A stretch of DNA of 64,000 nucleotides from Bifidobacterium breve (GTDB taxonomy: Bacteria; Actinomycetota; Acidimicrobiia; Acidimicrobiales; Acidimicrobilacustridaceae): the NCBI GenBank assembly GCA_945878725.1, contig CAMCTY010000010.1, forward strand, positions 1 through 64,000, given 5' to 3'. Of this stretch, positions 50,466 to 59,872 are shown piece after piece (positions within the stretch are counted from its first letter, which is position 1; the number at the start of each line of letters is the position of its first letter). Under the pieces are notes generated by a model that saw nothing but the letters and a program-made list of their open reading frames with translations, was not told the origin of the DNA and did not search any database. The position numbers and the translations under genes are program-made.

Positions 50466-51638
50466 TTACTTGGACGCAGTGTCGTTGCGGGGATCCCACG
50501 CGGTGAGATCGGCAAGACGCTTATCGTTGGAGAACACTTCGACGATCGGATAATCCTCAAGCTTCAGGCGCTTGAGGAGACGCTTGACCTCGAGTTCCTC
50601 GTTCCAGAGAACGAGGGTGACGACAACACCAGACTCACCAGCGCGTGCGGTGCGACCCGAACGGTGAAGGTAGGCCTTGTGATCTTCCGGCGGGTCGTAG
50701 TGGATGACGACGTCGACATCATCGACATGGATACCGCGAGCGGCAACATCGGTGGCGACGAGAACCTTGAGCTTTCCGTCGCTGAAATCTTTGAGCGCCT
50801 TCTCGCGATGACTCTGACGAAGATCACCGTGAATTGATGCGGCATCGACGTCCTCGCGCACGAGATCGGCAGCAACCCGATCGGCGGCACGCTTGGTGCG
50901 CACGAACACGATCGTGCGCGTTGATGCCCGAGAGATGGCCGCAGCAACCTTGATCTTGTCCATGTCGTGCACGGCAAGGAAGCGGTGCTGCATCTTGTCG
51001 ACCGTCACCTGTTCCGAGATGACCTCGTGCATGGCAGGGTCGGTCTGATAGCGCTTGATGAGCGTGTCGACCACACCATCAAGCGTTGCCGAGAACAGCA
51101 GCGTCTGGTGCTGACCGGGGATGTGACGCAGAATCCACTCGACCTGCGGAAGGAATCCCATGTCGGCCATGCGATCGGCTTCGTCGATGACGACCTGCAT
51201 GATGTCGCCGAGCGAGATTTCCTTACGCTCGATCATGTCGATCATGCGACCCGGTGTAGCGACGACAACTTCGACGCCCTTCTCGAGTTCCGCAACCTGA
51301 GTCTCCATCTTCGCCCCGCCGTAGATCGCGGTGACGGTGACATTTCGGACTGCCCCGATCGGGGCGAGTTCATCACGAACCTGCGTCGCGAGTTCACGAG
51401 TGGGAACAAGAATGAGTGCACGCGGTCGACGGGGTTCGGCGGTCTTGACCTTCTCGAGTACCGGCAGACCGAAGGCGAGCGTCTTGCCCGAACCTGTCTT
51501 GGCCTTGCCACAAACATCGCGCCCGGCGAGGGCATCAGCGATGGTGAGTTCCTGGACCGGGAACGGGCTAGTGATACCGCGCTCATCGAGTACGGCAGTG
51601 AAATCGGGCGAGATGCCCAAGTCGGCAAAGGTTGTCAT
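50466..51638 (-). CDS. DEAD-box ATP-dependent RNA helicase
   Basis: 390 residues from ATG 51638, with AGGAAA 7 nt upstream. Q motif region FPVQELTI, motif I AKTGSGKT, DEAD in VIDEADRMADMG, SAT in LLFSATLD, and motif VI HRSGRTARAG. It is RhlE/RhlB-like and lacks the long C-terminal extension of CsdA. It likely unwinds rRNA or mRNA duplexes. It is downstream of the broken substrate-binding gene and 15 bp before the methylase gene. Confidence 0.93.
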   Translation of the reverse strand: MTTFADLGISPDFTAVLDERGITSPFPVQELTIADALAGRDVCGKAKTGSGKTLAFGLPVLEKVKTAEPRRPRALILVPTRELATQVRDELAPIGAVRNVTVTAIYGGAKMETQVAELEKGVEVVVATPGRMIDMIERKEISLGDIMQVVIDEADRMADMGFLPQVEWILRHIPGQHQTLLFSATLDGVVDTLIKRYQTDPAMHEVISEQVTVDKMQHRFLAVHDMDKIKVAAAISRASTRTIVFVRTKRAADRVAADLVREDVDAASIHGDLRQSHREKALKDFSDGKLKVLVATDVAARGIHVDDVDVVIHYDPPEDHKAYLHRSGRTARAGESGVVVTLVLWNEELEVKRLLKRLKLEDYPIVEVFSNDKRLADLTAWDPRNDTASK

Positions 51639-51716
51639 CGGAGGCTTTCCTGAGGGGAAGTGCGACACCCTCAGGTGCCGCTGGACGACCGACGGCCGTC
51701 CCTAACGACCCTCATG

Positions 51717-52835
51717 CTACCTGACGAGGGTGAATTCTCCCCCGATGACCGTCTGAACGGCAGCGGAATAGGTGGGCTCATGTTCGGCATCGAATCCGAA
51801 CCGACCCAGCACCGTGTCCACGGAACCGATTCGAGCCAACGCCGCTTGGATCGCAACGGGCTCAGTCGATTTCGACAGTTTCATGGCTGCCAACAACACC
51901 TGGATGGCGGCATAGCCCTGAGCGGCGAAGGCATCAGGAGCAACACCATGCGCCTTTGTGTACGACTCGACGAATCCCTTCGACTGCGAATTCGAGGAAT
52001 TGATGTTCCATGAACCCGAGACGATGAGGCCGGAAGCCGACGCCCCAGCCGAGCCGAGGACGGAAGCCGAGTTGAAACCGTTGCCACCGACTCGAGCTGC
52101 GCTCGTGGAGGCCGTCGCCTTCAGGAAGTCGCCGGCGATCGTCGAGCGCAGTGCCATGAACACCACATCCGGCGACGACGCCAAGGCGGCCGATGCAACC
52201 GAACCAACTGTGGTCGATCCATCTACGTAGTTCTGTTAGCTAGTGATCGTGATTCCGTTAACTCGCGCCGCGGCACGGAATGATTCCGCCGAACCTGTGG
52301 AATAACCGTCGGCCGGCTCCCAGATCAGCACCGCATTCTTCGAACTCGTCAACTTGTTTTGAGCGACATAGGTGACAGACGCCGACACCATTGCGTTTTC
52401 AGACAACGACACCCGCCAGATCAAGTCACCGATCGCGCCAATGTCGAGAGTTGCGTTCGTAACTCCAAGCACCGGAATACCGGCGGCCTGTGCAATCGGA
52501 TCGGCCGAAGCTGCCACGGGTGAAAGTGTCGGACCGAGTACCACGGAGGCGCCAGCACTGATTGCCGCACGCATTGCTTCAGTACCGCCGGCCGCATCGG
52601 AGCGATCGTCAAACGTGCTCAGGTTGATAAGCCCGTTGCCCAGTTCGGCCACAGCAAGGGCCGTTCCGTTCTGTTGCGAGATGCCGTATGACGAAGCGCT
52701 CCCCGTACCCGACGCGATCGACGCAACGACCGCTGGCTGAGTTTTCGCCGACGTCGACGTGGAAGATCCACAAGCAGCGGCGAGCAGCGTCAGCGCGAGT
52801 ACTGGAACAAGCAGCAGAACTCGACGCGAGTTCAT
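51717..52835 (-). pseudogene. ABC-type periplasmic binding lipoprotein, interrupted by an in-frame TAA
   Basis: The frame starts at ATG 52835 (MNSRRVLLLVPVLALTLLAAACGS, with a lipobox). It runs ~199 codons to TAA 52238-52236 and continues in the same frame without frameshift to 51717. The two parts together form a type 1 periplasmic binding protein (Leu/Ile/Val-BP or urea type) of 372 residues. GAA or CAA to TAA would explain the break between ITITS and QNYVDG. No permease or ATPase genes are next to it. It starts 2 bp after the glutathione peroxidase stop. Confidence 0.8.
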
Positions 52836-52837
52836 CG

Positions 52838-53311
52838 TCAAGCGAGGACCGATTCGATGGCCGCGACGAGTTCGTCGGCTTCTGGGTCGACTGTGGGCCG
52901 GAACCGACCGACGATCTCGCCACCGGGAGCGACAAGGAACTTCTCGAAATTCCATTGAATGTCGCCGGCTTCGCCAGCTCCGTCGGCGATCGCCGTGAGT
53001 TCGGTATAGAGCGCATGACGATCGTCGCCGTTGACATCGATCTTCTCGGTAAGCGGGAACGTGACGCCGTAGGTGCTTGAGCAGAAGCTCTGGATCTCCT
53101 CAGGGGTACCTGGTTCCTGTCCCATGAACTGATTGCAGGGAACACCAAGGACAGTGAAGCCGCGATCGGCGTAACGCTTCTGAAGGCGCTCGAGACCTTC
53201 GTACTGCGGTGTGAGTCCGCACTTGGATGCGACGTTGACGACAAGCACGGCTTGTCCGTCGATGGCGGGAAGGGCAGTGCCGTCGAGTGCGGTGAGGTCA
53301 GACAGATTCAT
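52838..53311 (-). CDS. Glutathione peroxidase (thioredoxin-peroxidase type)
   Basis: 157 residues from ATG 53311. ASKCGLTPQYEGLE has Cys in place of selenocysteine, followed by VLGVPCNQFMGQEPG and WNFEKFLV, completing the Cys-Gln-Trp-Asn set. Such enzymes usually reduce lipid or organic hydroperoxides with thioredoxin. It overlaps lgt by 14 bp and is in the operon acyl-CoA dehydrogenase-lgt-gpx. Confidence 0.94.
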   Translation of the reverse strand: MNLSDLTALDGTALPAIDGQAVLVVNVASKCGLTPQYEGLERLQKRYADRGFTVLGVPCNQFMGQEPGTPEEIQSFCSSTYGVTFPLTEKIDVNGDDRHALYTELTAIADGAGEAGDIQWNFEKFLVAPGGEIVGRFRPTVDPEADELVAAIESVLA

Positions 53312-54164
53312 TGGTTTTCTCTTCTTTCGCTGTATCGGTTGGTGGAGTCCAGATGTGGCCGTCGAGATACGGCTCGTCGATGTCGTCGATAGTACGACGA
53401 AGACCGCGCACGAGCAGCACAATAACTGCGCCGCCGATGCCGATAATCGACATCCAAATGTTGATGCGGAACGGACCGATGGTGCTGGCTGCATCGATGC
53501 GAAGCGATTCGATCCAGAGACGACCGACGAAATACAGACCGACATAGATCGGCAGAATGTTTCCGGGTCGGAGTGAACGCTTGCGATCAATGAGAATCAA
53601 CAGACCGCACAATGCGAGGTTCCAGAGCATTTCGTAGAGAAACGTGGGCTGGAATGTGCTGTAACCGATGTAGTCGATCGGACGGTGAATCGGATCAATC
53701 CGGATCGCCCAGGGCAACGACGACGGTCGGCCGAACAATTCCTGGTTCCACCAGTTGCCGAGACGCCCGATTGCTTGGGCGAGCGGCAGGGCCGGAACGA
53801 CCGCGTCGAGGATGACCGACAGTCGAGCCCCACGGCGATGAGCCACCCACAGCCCGACGATCACGCCGAGGGCGATGCCTCCGGGAATCCCGAGTCCGCC
53901 GTTCCAGATCTTGAAGGCATCGAGCCAGCGGTCTTGGTACTGACGCCAATCGGTAGCGAGGTGATAGAGACGGGCGCCGATGAGGCCGGCAGGCACCGAC
54001 CAGAACGCGATCGCATAGAGATCATCGGGATTGCCGCCACGCGTCGCCCACCGTCGGCGTCCCAATTCCACGGCCGCGATGACACCGAGGGCGATCATCA
54101 GTCCGTACATGTGGAAGGGCCCGATGGTGTTCGAACCGGGACTCGGGATGGAGGCGAGGTTCAT
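53298..54164 (-). CDS. lgt: Prolipoprotein diacylglyceryl transferase
   Basis: 288 residues with seven membrane helices. The Lgt signature reads AIGRLGNWWNQELFG, containing the catalytic-region Arg and Glu, and YGLMIALGVIAAVELGRRR opens the protein. It adds diacylglycerol to the lipobox cysteine of lipoproteins such as those at 23936 and 52835. Its ATG overlaps the acyl-CoA dehydrogenase stop by 4 bp. Confidence 0.95.
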   Translation of the reverse strand: MNLASIPSPGSNTIGPFHMYGLMIALGVIAAVELGRRRWATRGGNPDDLYAIAFWSVPAGLIGARLYHLATDWRQYQDRWLDAFKIWNGGLGIPGGIALGVIVGLWVAHRRGARLSVILDAVVPALPLAQAIGRLGNWWNQELFGRPSSLPWAIRIDPIHRPIDYIGYSTFQPTFLYEMLWNLALCGLLILIDRKRSLRPGNILPIYVGLYFVGRLWIESLRIDAASTIGPFRINIWMSIIGIGGAVIVLLVRGLRRTIDDIDEPYLDGHIWTPPTDTAKEEKTNESV

Positions 54165-55966
54165 CCGGCCATTGTTTCAGGATCGATGGCGTAGAGATCG
54201 TCGAAGCCAGCCGTGACGGCCGGCGCAAGACCGGCCACGGCGGGCAGCAAGTTCTCGCAATAGAAACGGGCCACAACGATGCGCGCTTCGAGATAGTCGG
54301 CATCATCGGTCGACGTCGCCAGCGCGGCCTGCGCTGAGAGAGCACCTTCGGCCAAGTAGCGAGCACCGACGAGCAGGCCAAACATCCGCAGGAACGGCGT
54401 CGCACCAGCGAGTGCATTGCGGACATCGGCAACGCCATGCTCGGTGAGCCAACCAACTGTGTCGTGGACAACTCCGAGCGCAGCGTTCAGTTGCGTTCGG
54501 ATGACCGCGAACTTTGGTCCGGCATTAGCGAGATCACCGTCGAGAGCAGCAATGCCATCGAGAAAGTCACTCATGACTCCGCCGCCGCGCATCGGAAGTT
54601 TGCGACCGACAAGATCCATCGCTTGGATGCCGTTGGTTCCTTCATAAATGGAAGTGATCCGCGCGTCGCGGAAATGCTGCGGCACCCCGGACTCCTCGAT
54701 GTAGCCCATGCCGCCAAAGACTTGGATGGCGATCGAGGTGCATTCGATTCCCATGTCGGTGCCAAACCCCTTCGATACCGGGATAAGCAATTCGGCAAGT
54801 TCCTGATTGCGCTCGCGCACATCAGCATCGGGATGGTGAGCCGCCATGTCGAGCGCCTGCGCATTCACATAAACGATTGAGCGCAGCGCGTCGATCAATG
54901 CCTTCATCGTGAGGAGCATGCGACGAACATCGGGAAGATCCACAATCAGCGACATCTCCGAGCCGGTCTCACCGGGGGCGCGGCCCTGACGGCGTTCTTG
55001 GCTGTACTGAAGTGCATCCTGATAGGAACGCTCAGCGAGGGCGAGTCCTTCAAGTCCGACGGACAGGCGAGCGTTGTTCATCATCGTGAACATGTACCGC
55101 ATGCCGCGGTTCTCTTCACCAATCAGATAGCCGATAGCGCCGTCGTTCTCGCCATAACTCATGACACAGGTAGGACTGGCCTTGATCCCCATCTTGTGCT
55201 CGATCGAAACACAGGTCACATCGTTACGAGCGCCGAGAGAACCGTCATCGTTCACGAGGAACTTGGGGACGATGAAACACGAGATGCCCTTCGTTCCCGC
55301 CGGTGCATCGGGGGTACGGGCAAGAACGAGGTGGACGATGTTGTCGACCATGTCGTGTTCACCGAAAGAGATGTAGATCTTGGTACCGGTGATTCGGTAC
55401 GTACCGTCTCCCGCTGGTTCGGCCTTTGTCGCCACCGCACCCACATCCGAGCCGGCTTGGGGTTCGGTGAGATTCATGGTTCCGGTCCACTCGCCGGTGA
55501 CCATGCGCTTCAGGAACAGTTCCTTTTGTTCCTCGCTGCCGTGATGCATGAGCAGGTCGATCGCTCCCTGCGTCAGCAGCGGAGCCATCGAAAACGCCAT
55601 GTTGGCCGACGAGATGAACTCCTGCATGACGATGCCGACGAGCCAGGGGAATCCGCCGCCGTCATAATCCTGAGGGAATGGAACACCAGGCCAACCTGCG
55701 GCCACATATTTTTCGTAGGCGGCGATGAATCCGGTTGGGGTGCGAACAGTGTTCGTCGCCGGATCGTGTTGCGAGCCTTCAATGTCGCCAATGCGATTAA
55801 GCGGGGCAATCACTTCGGCTACGAACCTGGCGTTCTCCTCGAGCACGCCAATCATCGTGGCGGGGTCAAGCTCGTCGAAGGCGGGCAGAGCGCACAAGGC
55901 CTCAAGATCCGTCAGATGATCGAGAACAAAACGGATATCGCGCAGGGGGGGTCTGTAGTCAGCCAC
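54161..55966 (-). CDS. Acyl-CoA dehydrogenase, ~600-residue FadE type
   Basis: 601 residues with a GTG start. Features are TGTMNLTEPQAGSDVGAV (FAD site), KIYISFGEHDM, GMRYMFTMMNNARLSVG and the catalytic-Glu region SIYEGTNGIQAMDLVGRKL. The extra C-terminal ~130 residues are typical of this large subgroup. It introduces the first double bond in acyl-CoA beta-oxidation. TAGCCT (55973-55978 on the minus strand) ends 6 nt before GTG 55966. It is first in the operon with lgt and gpx, and divergent from an enoyl-CoA isomerase gene. Confidence 0.93.
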   Translation of the reverse strand: MADYRPPLRDIRFVLDHLTDLEALCALPAFDELDPATMIGVLEENARFVAEVIAPLNRIGDIEGSQHDPATNTVRTPTGFIAAYEKYVAAGWPGVPFPQDYDGGGFPWLVGIVMQEFISSANMAFSMAPLLTQGAIDLLMHHGSEEQKELFLKRMVTGEWTGTMNLTEPQAGSDVGAVATKAEPAGDGTYRITGTKIYISFGEHDMVDNIVHLVLARTPDAPAGTKGISCFIVPKFLVNDDGSLGARNDVTCVSIEHKMGIKASPTCVMSYGENDGAIGYLIGEENRGMRYMFTMMNNARLSVGLEGLALAERSYQDALQYSQERRQGRAPGETGSEMSLIVDLPDVRRMLLTMKALIDALRSIVYVNAQALDMAAHHPDADVRERNQELAELLIPVSKGFGTDMGIECTSIAIQVFGGMGYIEESGVPQHFRDARITSIYEGTNGIQAMDLVGRKLPMRGGGVMSDFLDGIAALDGDLANAGPKFAVIRTQLNAALGVVHDTVGWLTEHGVADVRNALAGATPFLRMFGLLVGARYLAEGALSAQAALATSTDDADYLEARIVVARFYCENLLPAVAGLAPAVTAGFDDLYAIDPETMAG

Positions 55967-56022
55967 GGGGAGAGGCTAGACCGACGATGCACGGACGCGA
56001 CGGGCCGTGCCAAGCTCAGGGA

Positions 56023-56685
56023 ATGGTTGAACTTTCTTGGCAGGGACCGGATGCAAGCGTCGCGGTCATCACGATGAACGACGGGGAGAACCGCTTCGAT
56101 CTCGACGTCGTCGCCCAGTGGCACGTGATGATTGACGAGGTAGCCGCCCACGAAGGACCGACGGCGCTAGTTACCACTGGCACAGACCGCTTCTATAGCA
56201 ACGGCCTTGCCCTTGATTGGCTGCTCGCCAACCCCGACAGCGCCCGTGAGTTCCTTCACGAGATCCATCGCCTCTGGGGCCGCATCCTCGGGCTCGACTG
56301 CATCACCGTTGCCGCCGTGAACGGTCATTGCTTCGGGGCCGGCGCCCTCCTCTCAAGCGCGCACGATCGCATCGTGATGCGCGAGGACCGGGGATATTGG
56401 TGCATGCCCGAGGTCGACCTCGCCCTTCCTGTCAGCGAGAAGATGGCGGCGCTACTCCTGGCTCGACTCCCCCGCCGCACCGTCGCCGAGGCGCTCAACA
56501 CCGGGCGCCGCTTCACCGGCCCCGACGCCCTCACCGCCGGGATTGCCGACGAGATCTGCCCGGAGTCTGAGGTCCTCGCATCCGCCATCGCCTGGGCGGC
56601 GACGATCGCACCGAAATCCCGCGAGGTCATCGGCACCCACAAAGAGATGCTCCACGGCGACACGATCAGGATTCTCGGCGCCTGA
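56023..56685 (+). CDS. Enoyl-CoA hydratase/isomerase family protein (ECI-like)
   Basis: 220 residues from ATG 56023 (MVELSWQG). Crotonase-fold segments are TGTDRFYSNGLALDWL, AAVNGHCFGAGALLSSAHDRIVM and WCMPEVDLALPVS, closest to the short delta3-delta2-enoyl-CoA isomerase group. It is divergent from the acyl-CoA dehydrogenase gene, fitting unsaturated fatty-acid oxidation. The start is uncertain because CAGGGA lies directly against the ATG. An NTF2-like gene follows after 28 bp. Confidence 0.83.
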   Translation: MVELSWQGPDASVAVITMNDGENRFDLDVVAQWHVMIDEVAAHEGPTALVTTGTDRFYSNGLALDWLLANPDSAREFLHEIHRLWGRILGLDCITVAAVNGHCFGAGALLSSAHDRIVMREDRGYWCMPEVDLALPVSEKMAALLLARLPRRTVAEALNTGRRFTGPDALTAGIADEICPESEVLASAIAWAATIAPKSREVIGTHKEMLHGDTIRILGA

Positions 56686-56713
56686 GCGGCCACACGGAAC
56701 TAGCGTCCGGGTC

Positions 56714-57163
56714 ATGTCCGATCATCGCGGTGCCATCGAAAATCTCCTCTACAGCTACGCCAATGCGATTGATGATGGCGATTACGACGCCATCGGCGCT
56801 CTCTTTGCAAGAGCATCACTCGCCGACGCTGACGGGAACGCCCTCGTTACCGGCGCTGAAGCGATTACCGGCATGTACAACTACACGACGTTTAAGCATG
56901 ACGACGGCACGCCGCGCACGCATCACGTCACAACGAATCTTCTGATCGAGATCGCTGACGACGAACTGACTGCCACATGCCAGTCACGTTTCACCGTTTT
57001 TCAGCAGACCGAGTCACTGCCTCTCCAGCCCATCATCGCTGGCCGCTACGCCGACTCGTTCGCCCGCACTGATGGCGAATGGCACTTCACCGAGCGGCGG
57101 ATGCGCCCCACGCTTTACGGCGATCTCACTCAGCATCTCCCCGCAGAGTTTCATCAGCAATGA
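56714..57163 (+). CDS. SnoaL/NTF2-like protein
   Basis: 149 residues from ATG 56714; TAGCGT (56701-56706) ends 7 nt upstream. The NTF2-like cone fold is seen in IENLLYSYANAIDDGDYDAIGALF, TGAEAITGMY, HHVTTNLLIEIADDELTATCQSRFTVF and RTDGEWHFTERRM. Members act as polyketide cyclases, isomerases or binding proteins; the reaction is not known here. The next SDR start overlaps its stop as ATGA. Confidence 0.85.
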   Translation: MSDHRGAIENLLYSYANAIDDGDYDAIGALFARASLADADGNALVTGAEAITGMYNYTTFKHDDGTPRTHHVTTNLLIEIADDELTATCQSRFTVFQQTESLPLQPIIAGRYADSFARTDGEWHFTERRMRPTLYGDLTQHLPAEFHQQ

Positions 57164-57936
57164 CCGATCCGGGCAGCCTGTTCGACATTTCGGGCAAGAC
57201 CGCTCTGGTAACCGGCGGGAGTCGCGGTATCGGGCTGATGATTGCGCGCGGCTTCATTGAGGCTGGCGCCCGCGTCGCAATCTCCTCGCGCAAAGCGTCC
57301 GTATGCGATGAGGTCGCGGCCGAACTCTCCGAGATAGGTGAATGCGTCTCGTTCCCAGCCGACCTTTCCACCGAGTCCGAGTGTCTGCGACTTGCCCGTT
57401 CCGTCGGCGAGTGGAGCGGCGGTTCGCTCGACATTCTTGTCAACAACGCCGGGGCCACTTGGGGTGCCACATTCGACGATTTCGATGACTCGGCGTGGGA
57501 CAAAGTGCTCGACCTCAACGTCAAGGGCGTCTTCCATCTGACCCGTTTCCTGCACGCCGAACTCGCCGCTGCCGCATCGGCAGCTGATCCGGCCCGTGTC
57601 ATCAACATCGGTTCGGTGGATGGCATTCAGGTGCCGCTGCTCGAGACCTATTCGTACGCCGCCTCAAAGGCCGCTGTGCACCAGCTGACCAAGGTGCTCG
57701 CCAAACGTCTCGCCGGAGAACACATCACAGTCAACGCAATCGCACCCGGTCCGTTCGAGTCGAAGATGATGGCGTCCACGCTCGAGAACTTCGGCGACTC
57801 GATCAGGGCCTCTGTGCCGCTTCACCGGATCGGCGAACCATCCGACATGGCCGGCACCGCGATCTTCCTGTCTTCGAAAGCAGGCGCCTACATCACCGGC
57901 ACCGTGATTCCTGTCGACGGCGGTCTGCTGCTCTAG
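57160..57936 (+). CDS. Short-chain dehydrogenase/reductase
   Basis: 258 residues from ATG 57160. TGGSRGIG (cofactor), NNAGATWG, and the catalytic set S (NIGSVDG), YAASK (Tyr and Lys) are all present. The C-terminal YITGTVIPVDGGLLL is typical of classical SDRs. Coupled to the NTF2-like gene by ATGA; the pair could act on one hydroxylated or keto substrate. It is convergent with a small membrane-protein gene 11 bp later. Confidence 0.92.
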   Translation: MTDPGSLFDISGKTALVTGGSRGIGLMIARGFIEAGARVAISSRKASVCDEVAAELSEIGECVSFPADLSTESECLRLARSVGEWSGGSLDILVNNAGATWGATFDDFDDSAWDKVLDLNVKGVFHLTRFLHAELAAAASAADPARVINIGSVDGIQVPLLETYSYAASKAAVHQLTKVLAKRLAGEHITVNAIAPGPFESKMMASTLENFGDSIRASVPLHRIGEPSDMAGTAIFLSSKAGAYITGTVIPVDGGLLL

Positions 57937-57946
57937 ACCAGCAACC

Positions 57947-58168
57947 TCAGGTCACGGCAATAAATGAGATCAGCATCGCCCCGATGAACACCACGGCGAG
58001 TGCGCCAAGGATCCATGTGAGCGTGTTCCGTCCCGGATGCATCAAGCCGAAATCGAGAACGTCTTCCCGGCTGCGCTTGAGTCGGTACTTGTCGTTCGCC
58101 GGCGTTCCCACCTTGGGAAGGTGGTTCTGGGGCTTGCGGGGCTTTTTGGTCTTCTTGTGGTTTGCCAC
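57947..58168 (-). CDS. Small basic membrane protein of unknown function
   Basis: 73 residues, GTG start. The N-terminal ~45 residues are strongly basic (KKTKKPRKPQN, RLKRSREDVL), followed by one membrane helix (TLTWILGALAVVFIGAMLISFIAV). TAGCGT (58175-58180 on the minus strand) ends 6 nt before the GTG, supporting expression. It is divergent from the metallo-beta-lactamase-fold gene. No family recognised. Confidence 0.7.
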   Translation of the reverse strand: MANHKKTKKPRKPQNHLPKVGTPANDKYRLKRSREDVLDFGLMHPGRNTLTWILGALAVVFIGAMLISFIAVT

Positions 58169-58215
58169 GCCGAGACGCTAGCGCCCAACCCCGGGTCGAA
58201 TGGCAGAATCGGACC

Positions 58216-59100
58216 ATGTTCGAACTTGGGCCGATGCCCGACACGCCCGACATCGGCCCCGCCGCGCCTAATGCGGGAAAGCTGGAACCGATCGCCCCTG
58301 GCGTGTGGGTCTGGATCGGGACCGACGGCGCCGGCCGGCCGGGACCGAACGTCGGCGTGATCGTCGAGGACGACGGAATCACCCTCATCGACGCATTGGC
58401 GGCCCCATCACCGGCCCGAGCTCTCAACAACGAGCTCAAGCGATTCGGTGTTCCTGTTCGCCGGGTTGTGTACACCTCAAGTCATGTCGAATCGGTCGGC
58501 GGTTCCGCGGTGTTCTGGATGGCAGCCCGTTACGGTCGCTCGCAAGCCAGCACGCTTCTCGAACAACCCGTCCCGATCGAGGCCTACCGCCGCCTTGTAC
58601 CCGCGTACGCCGCCGAATACGACGAATCGTTCGCGACGCGCCCGGTCTCGCATGTCGTCGATGCGGCGGCGTGGCTGACTCCGCTTGTGTGCGCTATTCC
58701 CGTGAGCGGCCAGCAGCACGAGAACATCGTCGTGCTCGTGCCATCTGCCGGTGTGATCTTCACCGGCGCATTCGCCACAATCGGAATCACGCCCAACGCG
58801 TGGGACGGATTTCCGGAAGTTTGGGCCGACACACTTGGCGAACTAGCCGAACAGGCCAACGTCGTCGTTCCCGGGATCGGAGCAGTCGGAGCACCTCGCC
58901 ATCTCGGTCTGTTGCAGGCCTATCTCTACGCCGTCGCCGATGCCGAGGGCGATGCCCGCCGCATTCCCGCCGGACCGTGGGATGATTGGGCCGACCGAGA
59001 TCTCGATGTCATCAACGTCGAGCGGGCTCTCCGGCTGTCGCGTGACGACCAAGGCGTTCCCATTGCGATGCTGCAGCGAATAGGCATGGGGGGCGACTGA
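58216..59100 (+). CDS. Metallo-beta-lactamase-fold protein with metal ligands lost
   Basis: 294 residues from ATG 58216; CAGAAT ends 6 nt upstream. The N-terminus GVWVWIGT, GVIVEDDGITLIDAL and VPVRRVVYTSSHVESVGG follow the MBL fold. The metal motif HxHxDH is SSHVES, the later GD is GA (VIFTGAFA), and the GHG turn is GIG. It probably cannot bind two zinc ions and may be structural or bind ligand only. It overlaps the NUDIX gene by 1 bp (TGATG). Confidence 0.8.
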   Translation: MFELGPMPDTPDIGPAAPNAGKLEPIAPGVWVWIGTDGAGRPGPNVGVIVEDDGITLIDALAAPSPARALNNELKRFGVPVRRVVYTSSHVESVGGSAVFWMAARYGRSQASTLLEQPVPIEAYRRLVPAYAAEYDESFATRPVSHVVDAAAWLTPLVCAIPVSGQQHENIVVLVPSAGVIFTGAFATIGITPNAWDGFPEVWADTLGELAEQANVVVPGIGAVGAPRHLGLLQAYLYAVADAEGDARRIPAGPWDDWADRDLDVINVERALRLSRDDQGVPIAMLQRIGMGGD

Positions 59101-59843
59101 TGGATGACGCAAAGAGCAATCGACCAGAGGAATGGGTCAAGCCAGAGGTTGAGCAGGTTGCCTTTGCCGCCGCCACGGTTGTTCTTGTTCGTGACGCGAC
59201 CGATGGGATCGAAGTTCTCCTTGCTCGTAGAAATTCAAAGATCTACTTCGCTGGTGGCGCGTGGGTTTTCCCCGGCGGCCGCATTGATGCCGAGGATCAC
59301 GGCGCCGAATTCAGCGGTGACCACTTCGACGAAGCGCACGATGACTTCCTCGGCGTGGCCCGCCGGGCTTGTGTGCGAGAAGCCGCCGAAGAAGCCGATG
59401 CCTTCATCAATGCCGATGAACTCGTATTCATGTCGCACTGGACTCCCCCGCTTGAAGCACCGAAGCGTTTCTCCACCTACTTCTTTATGGGCCCCGCCCC
59501 CACCGAGACACTCACCGCTGACGGAGACGAGATCCACGAACTCGCATGGATGCGACCCGCTGATGCGATGAGCAGACGCAATGCCGGCGAGATCGAACTC
59601 ATTCCACCGACGTTCATCACGCTTGCGTTGCTTGCGCCGTTCGCAACCGCCGCCGAAGCTCTCGATCACTATCGCAACAACCCGCCGGAGTATTTCGTCA
59701 CGAAGTTCACGCGGGCCGACGGCTACAACATTGCGCTCTACTCCGACGATGCCGGTTATGAGACCGCCGATGCATCAGTTCCCGGTCCACGTAACCGACT
59801 CTTCATGGGTGAAGGCGACTGGCGTTACGAACGCGACGTGTAG
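59100..59843 (+). CDS. NUDIX hydrolase, NUDT19-like acyl-CoA diphosphatase type
   Basis: 247 residues. The Nudix core is GGAWVFPGGRID, an insertion of ~20 residues, then VARRACVREAAEEA, retaining REAAEE. An extended loop between GG and RE is seen in the NUDT19/RP2-like family, some of which cleave CoA or acyl-CoA. That fits the lipid-rich surroundings but is inference. It overlaps the MBL-fold gene stop by 1 bp. Confidence 0.85.
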   Translation: MDDAKSNRPEEWVKPEVEQVAFAAATVVLVRDATDGIEVLLARRNSKIYFAGGAWVFPGGRIDAEDHGAEFSGDHFDEAHDDFLGVARRACVREAAEEADAFINADELVFMSHWTPPLEAPKRFSTYFFMGPAPTETLTADGDEIHELAWMRPADAMSRRNAGEIELIPPTFITLALLAPFATAAEALDHYRNNPPEYFVTKFTRADGYNIALYSDDAGYETADASVPGPRNRLFMGEGDWRYERDV

Positions 59844-59872
59844 TTGGTTCAGCCGGACTGTTAGCGGCTGAA

